This document shows, one piece after another, positions 23,852 through 32,135 of a DNA stretch of 64,000 nt. The notes under the pieces are model-generated. The model did no database searches, was not told the DNA's origin, and worked only from the letters and a program-made list of their open reading frames with translations. The position numbers and the translations under genes were made by a program. Source of the stretch: Halogranum amylolyticum (GTDB lineage: Archaea; Halobacteriota; Halobacteria; Halobacteriales; Haloferacaceae); contig NZ_FODV01000008.1 in NCBI RefSeq assembly GCF_900110465.1, positions 1 to 64,000 of the forward strand. The letters run 5' to 3'. How positions within the stretch are numbered: position 1 is the stretch's first letter; each line of letters begins with the position of its first letter.

Positions 23852-25222
23852 ATGCGAACCCGCCTCTCGGTCCTCTGTCTCGTGGTCCTCCTCGTCGGCA
23901 CCGCCGTGCTCCCCGCGGTGACCGCGCAGTCCGACGACGCCGACGCGCCCGGCATCTGCCAGGCGACGGCGACGGAGTCGCCCGAGACGATGACCGTCGT
24001 GAGCGTACAGGGTGCGAAGTTCGACGGCGAAGACGCCGGGAAGAAGCCCGCACGCCTCGTCGGCGTCGGTGCCGACGGCGCGGTGAAGTGGGTCCAGCAG
24101 TCGGGGGCCAACCAGGGTGTCACCTGGGGGTACGACGTCGACCCGCTGGAGAACGGCAACGTGTTCGTCACCGCGACGATGAACAAGGGGACGGTCGTCT
24201 ACGAACTCGACCCGCAGACGGGTGAGACGCTGTGGTCCGAGCGCCTCGACACGCACGACACCCACGACGTCGACCTGCTCTCGAACGGCAACCTCGTCGT
24301 CGCAGACATGCGCAACTACAACGAGAGCACCGGGGAGAACGAGGACCGCGTCTTCGTCTACAACCGCACGACCGACGAGGTGGTCTGGGAGTGGCAGTTC
24401 GACGACCACTACGGACCCGAGGTCGGCGGTAACTACTCGGACGACTGGACGCACGTCAACGACGTCGACCCCGTCGGCGACGACCAGTATCTCCTCTCGC
24501 CGCGGAACTTCGATCAGGTGGTCCTCGTCAACCGAACCACGGGGAACATCGACCTGCAACTCGGCAGCGACGGCGACCACGACGTCCTCCGGAAGCAGCA
24601 CAACCCCGACTACCTCGAGTCGGAGGACGGCACGCCCACGTTCCTCGTCGCCGACAGCGAGAACGATCGCATCGTCGAGTATGAGCGGACGGCGGACGGC
24701 TGGAACCGCACCTGGCGCGTCGGCAACTCCTCGGTGTTCGACTGGCCGCGCGACGCCGACCGCCTCGAGAGCGGCAACACGCTTGTCACCGACTCCAAGA
24801 ACCACCGCGTCGTCGAGGTGACGCCCGACGGCGAGGTCGTCTGGGAGTTCTACTCGCCGTGGCTCGTCTACGACGCGACCCGCCTGCAGGTGCCGGAGTC
24901 CGGCGGTCCGACGATGGCTGACCTGAACGCCAGCGAGCGCGTCACGCTGAAGAACGGGACGCCGCGCGAGAACGCCGACCTGACCGACTGCGACGAGGCG
25001 CTGACGAACTTCGAGAACAGCTACTGGCAGGAGAACCGCGAGAACGCCAGCACGTCGACGGCGACAGACGGCGACAGTGGTGGCGAGGACATCTCCACCA
25101 GTATCGTCGAAGACGAGAACGACGGGCTCACGGGCGTCACGAGCGACCTCGACTCGTTCGTCGTCGGTGCGGCGGCGCTCCTGCTCGGTCTCGGTGCGGC
25201 GGCGCTCCGCACCCGCGACTGA
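23852..25222 (+). CDS. Exported arylsulfotransferase-like beta-propeller protein
   Basis: A 456-residue protein with a Sec signal (residues 1-26, cleavage near VTAQ). The mature part has repeated blades with D-x-L-x-x-G-N patterns (DPLENGNVFVT, DLLSNGNLVVA, RLESGNTLVT), typical of the arylsulfotransferase (ASST) propeller. His residues in DTHDTHDVD, DWTHVND and KQHNPDY may correspond to the ASST active-site histidines. A C-terminal hydrophobic segment (FVVGAAALLLGLGAAALR) with a basic end could be a membrane anchor. It should act outside the membrane. Whether it transfers sulfate or is only a propeller scaffold is not clear from sequence. Confidence 0.78.
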   Translation: MRTRLSVLCLVVLLVGTAVLPAVTAQSDDADAPGICQATATESPETMTVVSVQGAKFDGEDAGKKPARLVGVGADGAVKWVQQSGANQGVTWGYDVDPLENGNVFVTATMNKGTVVYELDPQTGETLWSERLDTHDTHDVDLLSNGNLVVADMRNYNESTGENEDRVFVYNRTTDEVVWEWQFDDHYGPEVGGNYSDDWTHVNDVDPVGDDQYLLSPRNFDQVVLVNRTTGNIDLQLGSDGDHDVLRKQHNPDYLESEDGTPTFLVADSENDRIVEYERTADGWNRTWRVGNSSVFDWPRDADRLESGNTLVTDSKNHRVVEVTPDGEVVWEFYSPWLVYDATRLQVPESGGPTMADLNASERVTLKNGTPRENADLTDCDEALTNFENSYWQENRENASTSTATDGDSGGEDISTSIVEDENDGLTGVTSDLDSFVVGAAALLLGLGAAALRTRD

Positions 25223-25286
25223 GAAGAGTCAAAGACCCGTTTGACATTACGGAACGGCTTATTCCTTCGATACCGTCGGTCGGCAT

Positions 25287-27377
25287 ATGCGACGAAGCCC
25301 TCCACTCTCGACCACCGCAGTCGCAGCCATCGCGATGGTCGCACTGCTCGTCGGCACCGCCGTCGGGGCCGGCGTCTACGCCGTCGCCGGCCCCAGTGAC
25401 GGTCTCGCCGTACAGGCACCCAGTTCCGGCCCCGGTTCGTCAGGGTCCGGGGCAGCCGCTACCGACGAGACGGCCACCACCGCCGACGTCGCCGCCTTCG
25501 AGTCGGCCGCAGCGTTCAGAGACTATCTCGACGCGGCGGCAGCGCGCGGCGACGGCTCCCACGGCACCCGGTTCCTGAACAGCCCGCGAGCGACCGAGAC
25601 CGTCGCCGTCGACGACACCGCCACGATGACCGCTGCCCCGACCTCGACACCGCAGGCGACCGCCGTGGAAGCCGAATCGACCGCTGCCGACGGGAGTGCA
25701 GGCGGCTCCGGCGGCTCCGACGTCGAACGCGTCTCCGGCACGAACGTCCAGGTGACCGGCATCGACGAACCGGACGTCGTCAAGACCGACGGCGAGTCAG
25801 TCTACTACGCCCGGGGGACGCGCCACGGGTTTCACCCCGGCAAACGGGGTGGCGTGACGCTCCTGAACACCTCCGAACCAGTCTCCCCCGCCCTGGCCGG
25901 CGAAGTCGATGCCTCCGGACAACTGTTGCTCTCCGGTGACACGCTCGTCGTGCTCTCTCACGAGTCCGTCGTCGCCTACGACGTCTCCGACCGCGAGAAC
26001 CCCGAGGAACGGTGGTCGAAGCAGATTTCGGGGCGGCTGCGGACCGCTCGCCTCTCCGACGGACAGCTCTACCTCGTGACCGTCGACGGCCTCGACTACG
26101 ACTCGCCCTGTCCGGTCCAGCCGTTCGGCGAGCGCGACGTCGAAATCGCCTGCACGCAGGTGTACCACCCGACCGACCCCGTCCCGGTGGACGCGACCTA
26201 CACCACCACCGCTCTCGACCCTCAGAGCGGCGACGTCGCCGACTCGGTCTCGTTCGTGGGCGGACACGACTCGACGGTCTACATGTCCGGCGAGTCGCTG
26301 TACGTCACCTACACCGAACCACCGGAGTATGGGCGCGTTCACCTCGATTTCCTCCTGTCAGAACAGCGAGACCGGCTGCCGAATTCGGTCGTCGACCGCC
26401 TCGAACAGCTCCGTGAGTACGACCTGAGTTCGCGGGCGCGCTCTATCGAGACCGACCGCGCGCTCGGCGAGTGGTACCGGAGCCTCGACGACGACGAACG
26501 CCACGAGGTCCGAACCGAGTTGGCAAACGAGTGGCGAGAGTACCTCGACGACAACAAACGCGAGTTGACGACGACGGGCGTCGTCGAAGTCGGCGTCGAC
26601 ACCACCGGCGAGACGCCGAGCCTCGGCGTCGCAGGCGTCGGCAGCGTCCCCGGCGTGCCACTCAATCAGTTCTCGTTGAGCGAACATGACGGTAATCTCC
26701 GCATCGCGACGACTATCGAGGCACGCGGTACCGAGAGCGAGAACGACCTCTACGTGCTCGACGAGCAACTCGACGTCGTCGGCGAGGTCCAGGGAATGGG
26801 CCTCGACGAGCAGATCTACTCGGTGCGCTACGTCGGCGACACGGCCTACGTGGTGACGTTCAAACGCATCGACCCGTTCCACGTGGTCGACCTCTCGGAC
26901 CCCGAGAATCCCGAGCTGAAGGGGGAACTGAAGCTCCCGGGCTTCTCCTCGTATCTCCACCCGCTCTCCGACGACCGGGTGCTCGGCGTCGGCGAGGAAG
27001 ATGGTCGAGTGAAGGCCGTCGTCTTCGACGTCTCGAACCCCGAGAATCCGACGGTCGAAGACGACTACGTGCTCGACGAACGCTGGTCGGCGATTCGTGA
27101 GAGCCACCACGCCTTCCTCATGGACCGCAAGCACGGCGTGTTCTTCCTGCCGGGACGAGACGGCGGCTACGTCTTCGGCTACGAGGATGGACTGGAGCTG
27201 AAGAAGGTCGTCGGCGTGGAACGCGCCCAACGAGCCATCTACCTGAACGACTATCTCTACGTGTTCGGTCAGTCGGAGGTGGTCGTCGTCGACGAGACGA
27301 CCTGGGAACGCGTGGTGACCCTGGAGTTGCCGGCGATGGAGTATCGGCGGGACGTGGTCGAGCCGTCCAGCGAGTGA
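25287..27377 (+). CDS. Exported beta-propeller domain protein (PF09826-like)
   Basis: A 696-residue secreted or anchored protein. Residues 1-35 form a signal or anchor helix (TTAVAAIAMVALLVGTAVGAG). Residues ~40-150 are a Ser/Thr/Ala-rich low-complexity linker. From ~150 the family block TNVQVTGIDEPDVVKTDGE starts the propeller, with later blades such as LLSGDTLVVLSHE and YVFGQSEVVVVDE. The domain occurs in secreted archaeal proteins of unknown activity. An insertion with a charged helical region (RDRLPNSVVDRL to ERHEVRTELANEW) lies in the middle. It follows the ASST-like gene on the same strand with its own TATA-like box (GGCTTATTCC). The role is unknown. Confidence 0.82.
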   Translation: MRRSPPLSTTAVAAIAMVALLVGTAVGAGVYAVAGPSDGLAVQAPSSGPGSSGSGAAATDETATTADVAAFESAAAFRDYLDAAAARGDGSHGTRFLNSPRATETVAVDDTATMTAAPTSTPQATAVEAESTAADGSAGGSGGSDVERVSGTNVQVTGIDEPDVVKTDGESVYYARGTRHGFHPGKRGGVTLLNTSEPVSPALAGEVDASGQLLLSGDTLVVLSHESVVAYDVSDRENPEERWSKQISGRLRTARLSDGQLYLVTVDGLDYDSPCPVQPFGERDVEIACTQVYHPTDPVPVDATYTTTALDPQSGDVADSVSFVGGHDSTVYMSGESLYVTYTEPPEYGRVHLDFLLSEQRDRLPNSVVDRLEQLREYDLSSRARSIETDRALGEWYRSLDDDERHEVRTELANEWREYLDDNKRELTTTGVVEVGVDTTGETPSLGVAGVGSVPGVPLNQFSLSEHDGNLRIATTIEARGTESENDLYVLDEQLDVVGEVQGMGLDEQIYSVRYVGDTAYVVTFKRIDPFHVVDLSDPENPELKGELKLPGFSSYLHPLSDDRVLGVGEEDGRVKAVVFDVSNPENPTVEDDYVLDERWSAIRESHHAFLMDRKHGVFFLPGRDGGYVFGYEDGLELKKVVGVERAQRAIYLNDYLYVFGQSEVVVVDETTWERVVTLELPAMEYRRDVVEPSSE

Positions 27378-27401
27378 CGGGCGCCTCGACGACCGACGCG
27401 A

Positions 27402-28214
27402 CTACTTGACCTCGTTGTACATCTCGTCGATCATCTCGTCGAGGTCCGGGTTGCCGCCGCCGGGCTGCTGCGGCGTGTAGCTGAACTCCCCGTTGCCGTC
27501 GGGTGCCTCGCCCGTCGTCCACGGCTGCTGGGGGTCCTCGCGTTCCTCGTGAGCGGTGGACATGAACGTGTAGTTGTACTCTTGATTCTCTTTCGACTGG
27601 TCGAAGCTGTTGGGGACGGGGCGGTGCTCGCCGAGCGCCTCCAGGGCGGCGTGCCACTGGTTCTGGTGCATCGTGTCCCGGGCGATGAGGTACTCGAGCA
27701 TGTCTTTCATTCCGGGGTCGTCGGTGAACTCGTACAGTCGAGTCGCGAGCAGTCGCCCGGTGGACTCGGCCATCACGTTGGCGTACATGTCGGCCGCGAG
27801 GTTGCCGGAGGCGACCACGTAGTTACCCGTGAACGGGACGCCGTTGCTGTCGACGGGCATCGCGTGGAGCCCGGCCGAGAGCGCCTGTCGGGGCTGGCCC
27901 GAGCGCATCATCTCGTCGATCACCGCGTCGTCGCGCGCCGCCTCGCGGGCCTCGTCGGACGCCCCCTCGAGGTTCTTCGAGACGGCAGTCGCGAGCATCT
28001 CGATGTGACCCAGCTCCTCGGTGGCCGTCTCCATCAGGAACTGTCGGATCTCCTGTTTCTCCGCCGGGACGGCGAACGCCTGGAACATGTACTGCAGGGC
28101 GACGCGCATCTCCCCCTCCGCACCGCCGATCGCCTGCTGGAGCATCTTCGCGAACTGGGGGTTCGGCTCCTCGACCTCGACCTCGAACTGGAGCTCGTCG
28201 TCGTGGTAGAACAT
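27402..28214 (-). CDS. Manganese-containing catalase
   Basis: A 270-residue di-manganese catalase that dismutates hydrogen peroxide. The two metal-ligand halves are visible: E35 in GGAEGEMRVALQYMF with EELGHIEML (E67, H70), and a second pair in the ADMYANVMAESTGRLLATRLYEF and RDTMHQNQWHAALE region. These match the E-E-H/E-H ligand pattern of the ferritin-like family. The C-terminal tail is Pro/Gly/Gln-rich (PQQPWTTGE, PQQPGGGNPD), as in other haloarchaeal members. It acts in the cytosol against peroxide stress. It converges with the beta-propeller gene and stands alone. Confidence 0.92.
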   Translation of the reverse strand: MFYHDDELQFEVEVEEPNPQFAKMLQQAIGGAEGEMRVALQYMFQAFAVPAEKQEIRQFLMETATEELGHIEMLATAVSKNLEGASDEAREAARDDAVIDEMMRSGQPRQALSAGLHAMPVDSNGVPFTGNYVVASGNLAADMYANVMAESTGRLLATRLYEFTDDPGMKDMLEYLIARDTMHQNQWHAALEALGEHRPVPNSFDQSKENQEYNYTFMSTAHEEREDPQQPWTTGEAPDGNGEFSYTPQQPGGGNPDLDEMIDEMYNEVK

Positions 28215-28448
28215 TCGATCGAGGCGACAACCGCCACGGCAATATCGGTGTGCGAACCAGTATCACTACCCGGTTGAGGTACAGTTTTCGGCGTCCGGAC
28301 GTGGAAAAGCGGTCTGGCTGTATTCCCCTGCAGTTCTCCTTCGACCGCCTCCTCTCCTCCGACGAGCGCTCGCCGATCGGCGTCGACGCTGCCGGGACAC
28401 GGATCGTGACGACCCAACGCTGATGACACCGACCCGAGAAGATCGGTC

Positions 28449-28892
28449 GTGTCCCGTCGACCGCCCTCCTCGACCGCTGCCGCCGGCCTCGTCCTCCTCG
28501 CCGCCCTCCTGCACACTGTCGCCGCAGGAGTCCTCTGGACGTGGTTCGGTTTCGACACCGGCGTCGCCGGCGACGAACCGTTCTTCGCGTACGTCGCCGT
28601 CGGCGCGGTCCTCCTCGGCGCGCTCCCGGCGGTCGCCGTCGCGACGAGGCGACTGCGCGCTCCCGCGCTCGTCGTCGCGGCGGCGTTCACGCTCTCGGCG
28701 TACGGAACGTGGTCGATCGTCGACTCGGGACTGACGCCCGTCGACCCGACGCCGTTCGGCTGGTATCTGCTCGGGTGGCCGCTCGTCGCCGTCGCCGCGC
28801 TGCTCGTCGGCGGTGGTGAGTACGGACTCCGCCGATATCGTCGTTCACCGACTGCACAGGTGAGAGTAGACGACACCGATATCGACAGGTGA
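28449..28892 (+). CDS. Small four-TM membrane protein
   Basis: A 147-residue protein with a GTG start and four hydrophobic segments (residues ~10-30, ~45-64, ~70-90, ~105-122). It has the Ala/Val/Leu composition of haloarchaeal membrane proteins of unknown function. The basic start (MSRRPPSS) and acidic end (VDDTDIDR) suggest an even number of helices with both ends in the cytosol. No motif for transport or catalysis is seen. It is divergent from the manganese catalase gene. Confidence 0.65.
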   Translation: MSRRPPSSTAAAGLVLLAALLHTVAAGVLWTWFGFDTGVAGDEPFFAYVAVGAVLLGALPAVAVATRRLRAPALVVAAAFTLSAYGTWSIVDSGLTPVDPTPFGWYLLGWPLVAVAALLVGGGEYGLRRYRRSPTAQVRVDDTDIDR

Positions 28893-28994
28893 CGGTGACC
28901 GAGACGAGAGATTCTTCCGTCACACTATCTCCGGACTGTCGTGGAACAACGGTATGAGAACTCGTAGCATAGTTGGGCGTGGAGGGAGCCACCG

Positions 28995-29441
28995 ATGGCA
29001 GAAGCCACACCGAGAGCCGAACAGCTCGTGAGAGAGTACGTGGAGATCTGGAACGAACGAGCGTACTCGAAGATACCCGACGTCGTCTCGGAGTCGTTCG
29101 TGATGTCCGACCCGGCCGCACCCGAGGAAGGCGTCCCAGGTCCCGCGAGGGAGGTCCACGGTCCCGACGGGTTGGAGGCGTTCGTCCGGGGAGTGGTAGA
29201 CGGGTTCCCCGACTTCCGAGTGACGGTCGGCGATCTGCTCTCCAGCGACGACCTGGTGATGTACGAAGCGGAGATAACGATGACCCACGAGGGAGAGTTC
29301 GGTGGAATCCCGCCGACTGGACGGGCGGTCGAGGTCGGGGAGATGTCCACGTTCCGGGTCGTAGACGGTAAGATCCAGGAACACCGTGCGTACTTCGACC
29401 AGCAAGAGATCTACGAACAGCTCGGACTGACAGAGGATTGA
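28995..29441 (+). CDS. SnoaL-like ester cyclase / NTF2-fold protein
   Basis: A 148-residue protein of the NTF2 superfamily. The SnoaL-like pattern is clear: REYVEIWNERAYSKIPDVVSESF (residues ~14-36), HGPDGLEAFVRGVVDGFPDFRVTV (~53-76), MTHEGEFGGIPPTGRAVEVGEMSTFRVVDGKIQEHRAYFDQ (~96-136; recognised by its I-P-P-T-G-R and D-G-K-I-x-E-H core). SnoaL cyclases close polyketide rings, but most bacterial and archaeal relatives have unknown substrates. It stands alone; the ATG lies 7 bp after a GGAGGGA ribosome-binding site. Confidence 0.85.
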   Translation: MAEATPRAEQLVREYVEIWNERAYSKIPDVVSESFVMSDPAAPEEGVPGPAREVHGPDGLEAFVRGVVDGFPDFRVTVGDLLSSDDLVMYEAEITMTHEGEFGGIPPTGRAVEVGEMSTFRVVDGKIQEHRAYFDQQEIYEQLGLTED

Positions 29442-29524
29442 GAGTGGCACGTCACCGACGACACCGCTGTCCTCGGCACGCGGTTCCGGTCGTCGTCAGC
29501 AGGTTTGGACAGATCCTCTGCCGC

Positions 29525-30349
29525 TCACAGTTCGTACTGCTCGCCGTCGACGGCGAGCGGTTCCTCGAACGCCTCCTCGACCGGGTAGAAGTGGGCGGTG
29601 TGGACCAGCCGTGTCGTCGCCGCGTCCAACTCCGCGGCCAACTCCAGTGCACCCTCTCGGGTCATATGTTTCGTGCCGAACGTCCGCGGGACGCCCTCGT
29701 CGTTCTCGTGGCGGCCGCCGATAGGGTGGTACTCACAGAGCGACGCCGGGACGATCCCGTCTGCGAGGAAGAGATCCGGATCCCGCAGGGCGTCGCGTGA
29801 CTCCGCGGGGACGTCGTAGCTCGTGTCGCCCGACAGCGACAGCTTCGAACCGGTCTCGGGATCCTCGACGGTCAGACCGTAACAGACCAGCGGCGGGTGG
29901 TCGACGGGGACGAGCGTCACGTCCAAGCCGCAGATCCGCCGGGTCTCGAACGGCGTGACGTCGTGGACCGTGATGCGGTCGAGATAGTCGTACTTCGTTC
30001 GAATCGTGTCGGCGACGCTCTCGCCGGTCACGGGGTCGACCTCGTCGGCCGCGTAGACGGGCAGGTCGTCGAACAGCCGGTAGGCGTTGCCGAGGCCGTC
30101 GAGATGGTCGAAGTGGATGTGCGAGATGACCATCGCGTCGGGCAACGGCACGTCGTGAGTCAGAAACTGGTGGCGGAAGTCGGGGCTGGCGTCGACGAGC
30201 AACGACTCGGCCGTCCGCTCGTTCTCGACGTGGACGGAGAACCGCGAGCGCTCGACGTCCCGACGACGGGCCTCGGTACAGGTGTCGCAGTCGCAGCCGA
30301 CGGTCGGCGTCCCCGTCGTGTCGCCGGTGCCGAGGAGCGTGACCCGCAT
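29525..30349 (-). CDS. PhnP-like MBL-fold metallohydrolase
   Basis: A 274-residue metallo-beta-lactamase-fold phosphodiesterase. It starts MRVTLLGTGDTTGTPTVG, followed by CDCDTC, a Cys cluster like the structural zinc site of PhnP. The catalytic metal motif HIHFDH (residues ~82-87, in VISHIHFDHLDG) and later VDH, SGD and HTAHFYP complete the MBL ligand set. PhnP hydrolyses cyclic ribose phosphates; relatives include tRNase Z and PqqB. The specific substrate cannot be read here. The stop of the upstream AAA ATPase gene is 3 bp away, so the two form an operon. Confidence 0.85.
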   Translation of the reverse strand: MRVTLLGTGDTTGTPTVGCDCDTCTEARRRDVERSRFSVHVENERTAESLLVDASPDFRHQFLTHDVPLPDAMVISHIHFDHLDGLGNAYRLFDDLPVYAADEVDPVTGESVADTIRTKYDYLDRITVHDVTPFETRRICGLDVTLVPVDHPPLVCYGLTVEDPETGSKLSLSGDTSYDVPAESRDALRDPDLFLADGIVPASLCEYHPIGGRHENDEGVPRTFGTKHMTREGALELAAELDAATTRLVHTAHFYPVEEAFEEPLAVDGEQYEL

Positions 30350-30352
30350 CGG

Positions 30353-31699
30353 TCAGTGGTCGTGCGAGTGATCGTGGTCGTGGTCGTCGGAACCCCCTCG
30401 CCCGTCGCCGGCGACCTGTGCCCCCTCGCCGTCGATCATGTCCATGTTCTTCAGGTTGTCGCGTTCCTCGAAGTCGTCGACGGCGTCGAGGATGTCCTGT
30501 TGAGTCAGCTCCATCCGTCCTTCGGTGAGCGCCTCGAGCACTGCCTCCCGGAGCACCATCCGGAGGTCGCTGCCGGTGAGTCCCTCCGTGCGTTCGGCGA
30601 CGGCCTCGGGGTCGAAGTCGGCGATCTCCATCTGCCGAGTGATGACCTGGAGGATGTCCGCGCGCATCTGCCAGTCGGGCTTCGGGAAGTTGACGATCTC
30701 GTCGAACCGCCGCCACGCCGCGGCGTCGAGTTGGTCGGGATGGTTGGTCGCGCCGATGAGCAACACGTCGTCGCGGATGAGCGAGATGTCGTCGATAGAC
30801 TTCAGCAGCGTGTTGACCGCGCGCTTCAGCGCCGCGTGTTCGTCGCTGCGGCGGGTCTTCGCGACGGAGTCGAACTCGTCGATGAAGAGGATACACGGCG
30901 AGAGTCGCTTGGCCACCTCGAACGTCTTCTCGACGTTCTTGGCCGTCTCGCCGAGATACTGACTCGTGATCATCGAGAGTTTGACCTCGACGAACGGCAT
31001 CCCGAGTTCGTGGGCCAACGCCCGCGAGATGGTCGTCTTCCCCGTTCCCGGCGGGCCGACGAACAACAGTTTCCCGATCTCGCGCAGGCCGATCTGTGCG
31101 AGGTAGTCGCGGTGCTCGATGGCGGTGACGATCTTCCGTATCTCGCCCTCCTGGTCCTCGGTCAACACGAGGTCCTCGAGCGTCATCTCGATCTCCTCGG
31201 GAGCGCGGACGTGGACGAGATCGAGCATCTCGGCGTCGCCCTCCTCGTCGGTGTCGAAGTACTCCTCGAGCAGCGAGTCGATCCAGACGCGGTCGGCCTG
31301 GATCGGACGGTTCTGGTCGCGCGCGTCCTCGTGGGTCACGTCGACGTCGTCGCGGTGTTCGACCGTGGCGGCGATCGTCGGGTTCGCGGCGATATCGTCG
31401 TCGTCTGCACGGTCGAGGAACCAGTCGAGTGCCATCTCGGGTTGCGTGAGCGAGAGTTTGCCGGAGAACTCGGTCCGCTGAGTGAAGAGCAGATCGGACA
31501 CCGCCTCCCACGGATGTTCGACACCCGTCGCGGTCCGCGCCGTGTCCTCGGTCGCCGACAACGGTCGCTCGATGGCACCGTCCTTCCAGAACACCTGCCG
31601 GTAGCGAGGTGGCAGATCGTTCTCGTCTAGGTCCCGGTTTTCCGTGTAGAGGTGAGCGCTCAGAAGGAACTCGACTACCTCGAAGGCCGGGTCAGTCAT
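30353..31699 (-). CDS. AAA family ATPase with N-terminal helical domain and His-rich tail
   Basis: A 448-residue AAA protein. Residues ~1-190 are an acidic helical domain (FEVVEFLLSAHLYTEN opening) without a known name. The AAA core has Walker A GPPGTGKTT (~215-223), Walker B ILFIDEFD, sensor 1 LIGATNHP, and an Arg-finger region AAWRRFDEIVNFP, giving the classic Cdc48/proteasome-like clade. The C-terminal tail is DDHDHDHSHDH, alternating Asp and His, which could bind metal. Its partner is probably the MBL hydrolase encoded 3 bp downstream. The ATG at 31699 fits a TATA-like box 27 bp upstream; the longer in-frame extension is not supported. Confidence 0.85.
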   Translation of the reverse strand: MTDPAFEVVEFLLSAHLYTENRDLDENDLPPRYRQVFWKDGAIERPLSATEDTARTATGVEHPWEAVSDLLFTQRTEFSGKLSLTQPEMALDWFLDRADDDDIAANPTIAATVEHRDDVDVTHEDARDQNRPIQADRVWIDSLLEEYFDTDEEGDAEMLDLVHVRAPEEIEMTLEDLVLTEDQEGEIRKIVTAIEHRDYLAQIGLREIGKLLFVGPPGTGKTTISRALAHELGMPFVEVKLSMITSQYLGETAKNVEKTFEVAKRLSPCILFIDEFDSVAKTRRSDEHAALKRAVNTLLKSIDDISLIRDDVLLIGATNHPDQLDAAAWRRFDEIVNFPKPDWQMRADILQVITRQMEIADFDPEAVAERTEGLTGSDLRMVLREAVLEALTEGRMELTQQDILDAVDDFEERDNLKNMDMIDGEGAQVAGDGRGGSDDHDHDHSHDH

Positions 31700-31978
31700 C
31701 CGTGCAAACTTCCTGCCACAGAATCTTAAGACCGTCGAAGCGACGGAGACGTGACGCGACCCGAAGACGACACCACGGTCGGCCGACGCGAGACCACTCG
31801 CGTGCTTCACGAGTGGACGATCGCTCGCCGTGGCCCGCGCACCGGAACCGCTCCGGCCGTAGTACTCGGTTACGGAACTCGCGAATCGAGTGAACGAACG
31901 GGCAGAAAAACGTTGGAAAACCGGACGGAGTAGATAGGTTAACTCCTTAAATTTCCTTGTAAACCGGACACACAGTCG

Positions 31979-31993
31979 TAGAACCGGGTTCTA
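31979..31993. promoter_or_regulatory. Perfect 7-bp inverted repeat upstream of nasA
   Basis: TAGAACC, one base, GGTTCTA. It lies 157-143 bp before the nasA start, in the AT-rich part of the intergenic region, and is a candidate operator for nitrogen control. The role is inferred from position only. Confidence 0.4.
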
Positions 31994-32121
31994 ATTTTGT
32001 TTCTTCAACGATTAGCGTTTTACTACTCGATTCAGTCGAGTTATGACGTGAGAAGATACACAATCAGATCCACTAAGCGCATATTATCGGACGATCGTCA
32101 CAGAATCTGTCACGGTCGTTC

Positions 32122-32126
32122 AGGAG
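32122..32126 (+). promoter_or_regulatory. Shine-Dalgarno site deciding the nasA GTG start
   Basis: AGGAG lies 9 bases before the GTG at 32136. This supports GTG as the initiation codon of nasA and a short leader in the mRNA. Confidence 0.5.
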
Positions 32127-32135
32127 TGGTCGCCG

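Larger units (their letters stand above)
31700..32135. promoter_or_regulatory. Intergenic region with nas promoter and inverted repeats
   Basis: A 436-bp gap between divergent genes. Left: GAATCTTAAG (31721-31730) is a TATA-like box for the AAA gene. Middle: AT-rich 31930-32100 with a perfect inverted repeat TAGAACC-G-GGTTCTA (31979-31993) and CTCGA-TTCAG-TCGAG (32026-32040). Right: ATATTAT (32081-32087) is the likely TATA box of nasA. A GTG-started 60-codon frame (31751-31933) exists but has no supporting feature. Confidence 0.5.

Noticed and set aside
31751..31933. 60-codon GTG-started frame upstream of nasA
   Set aside because: Acidic enough to be possible, but no family, no conserved start, and the right half looks like promoter DNA. 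Left as unproven.
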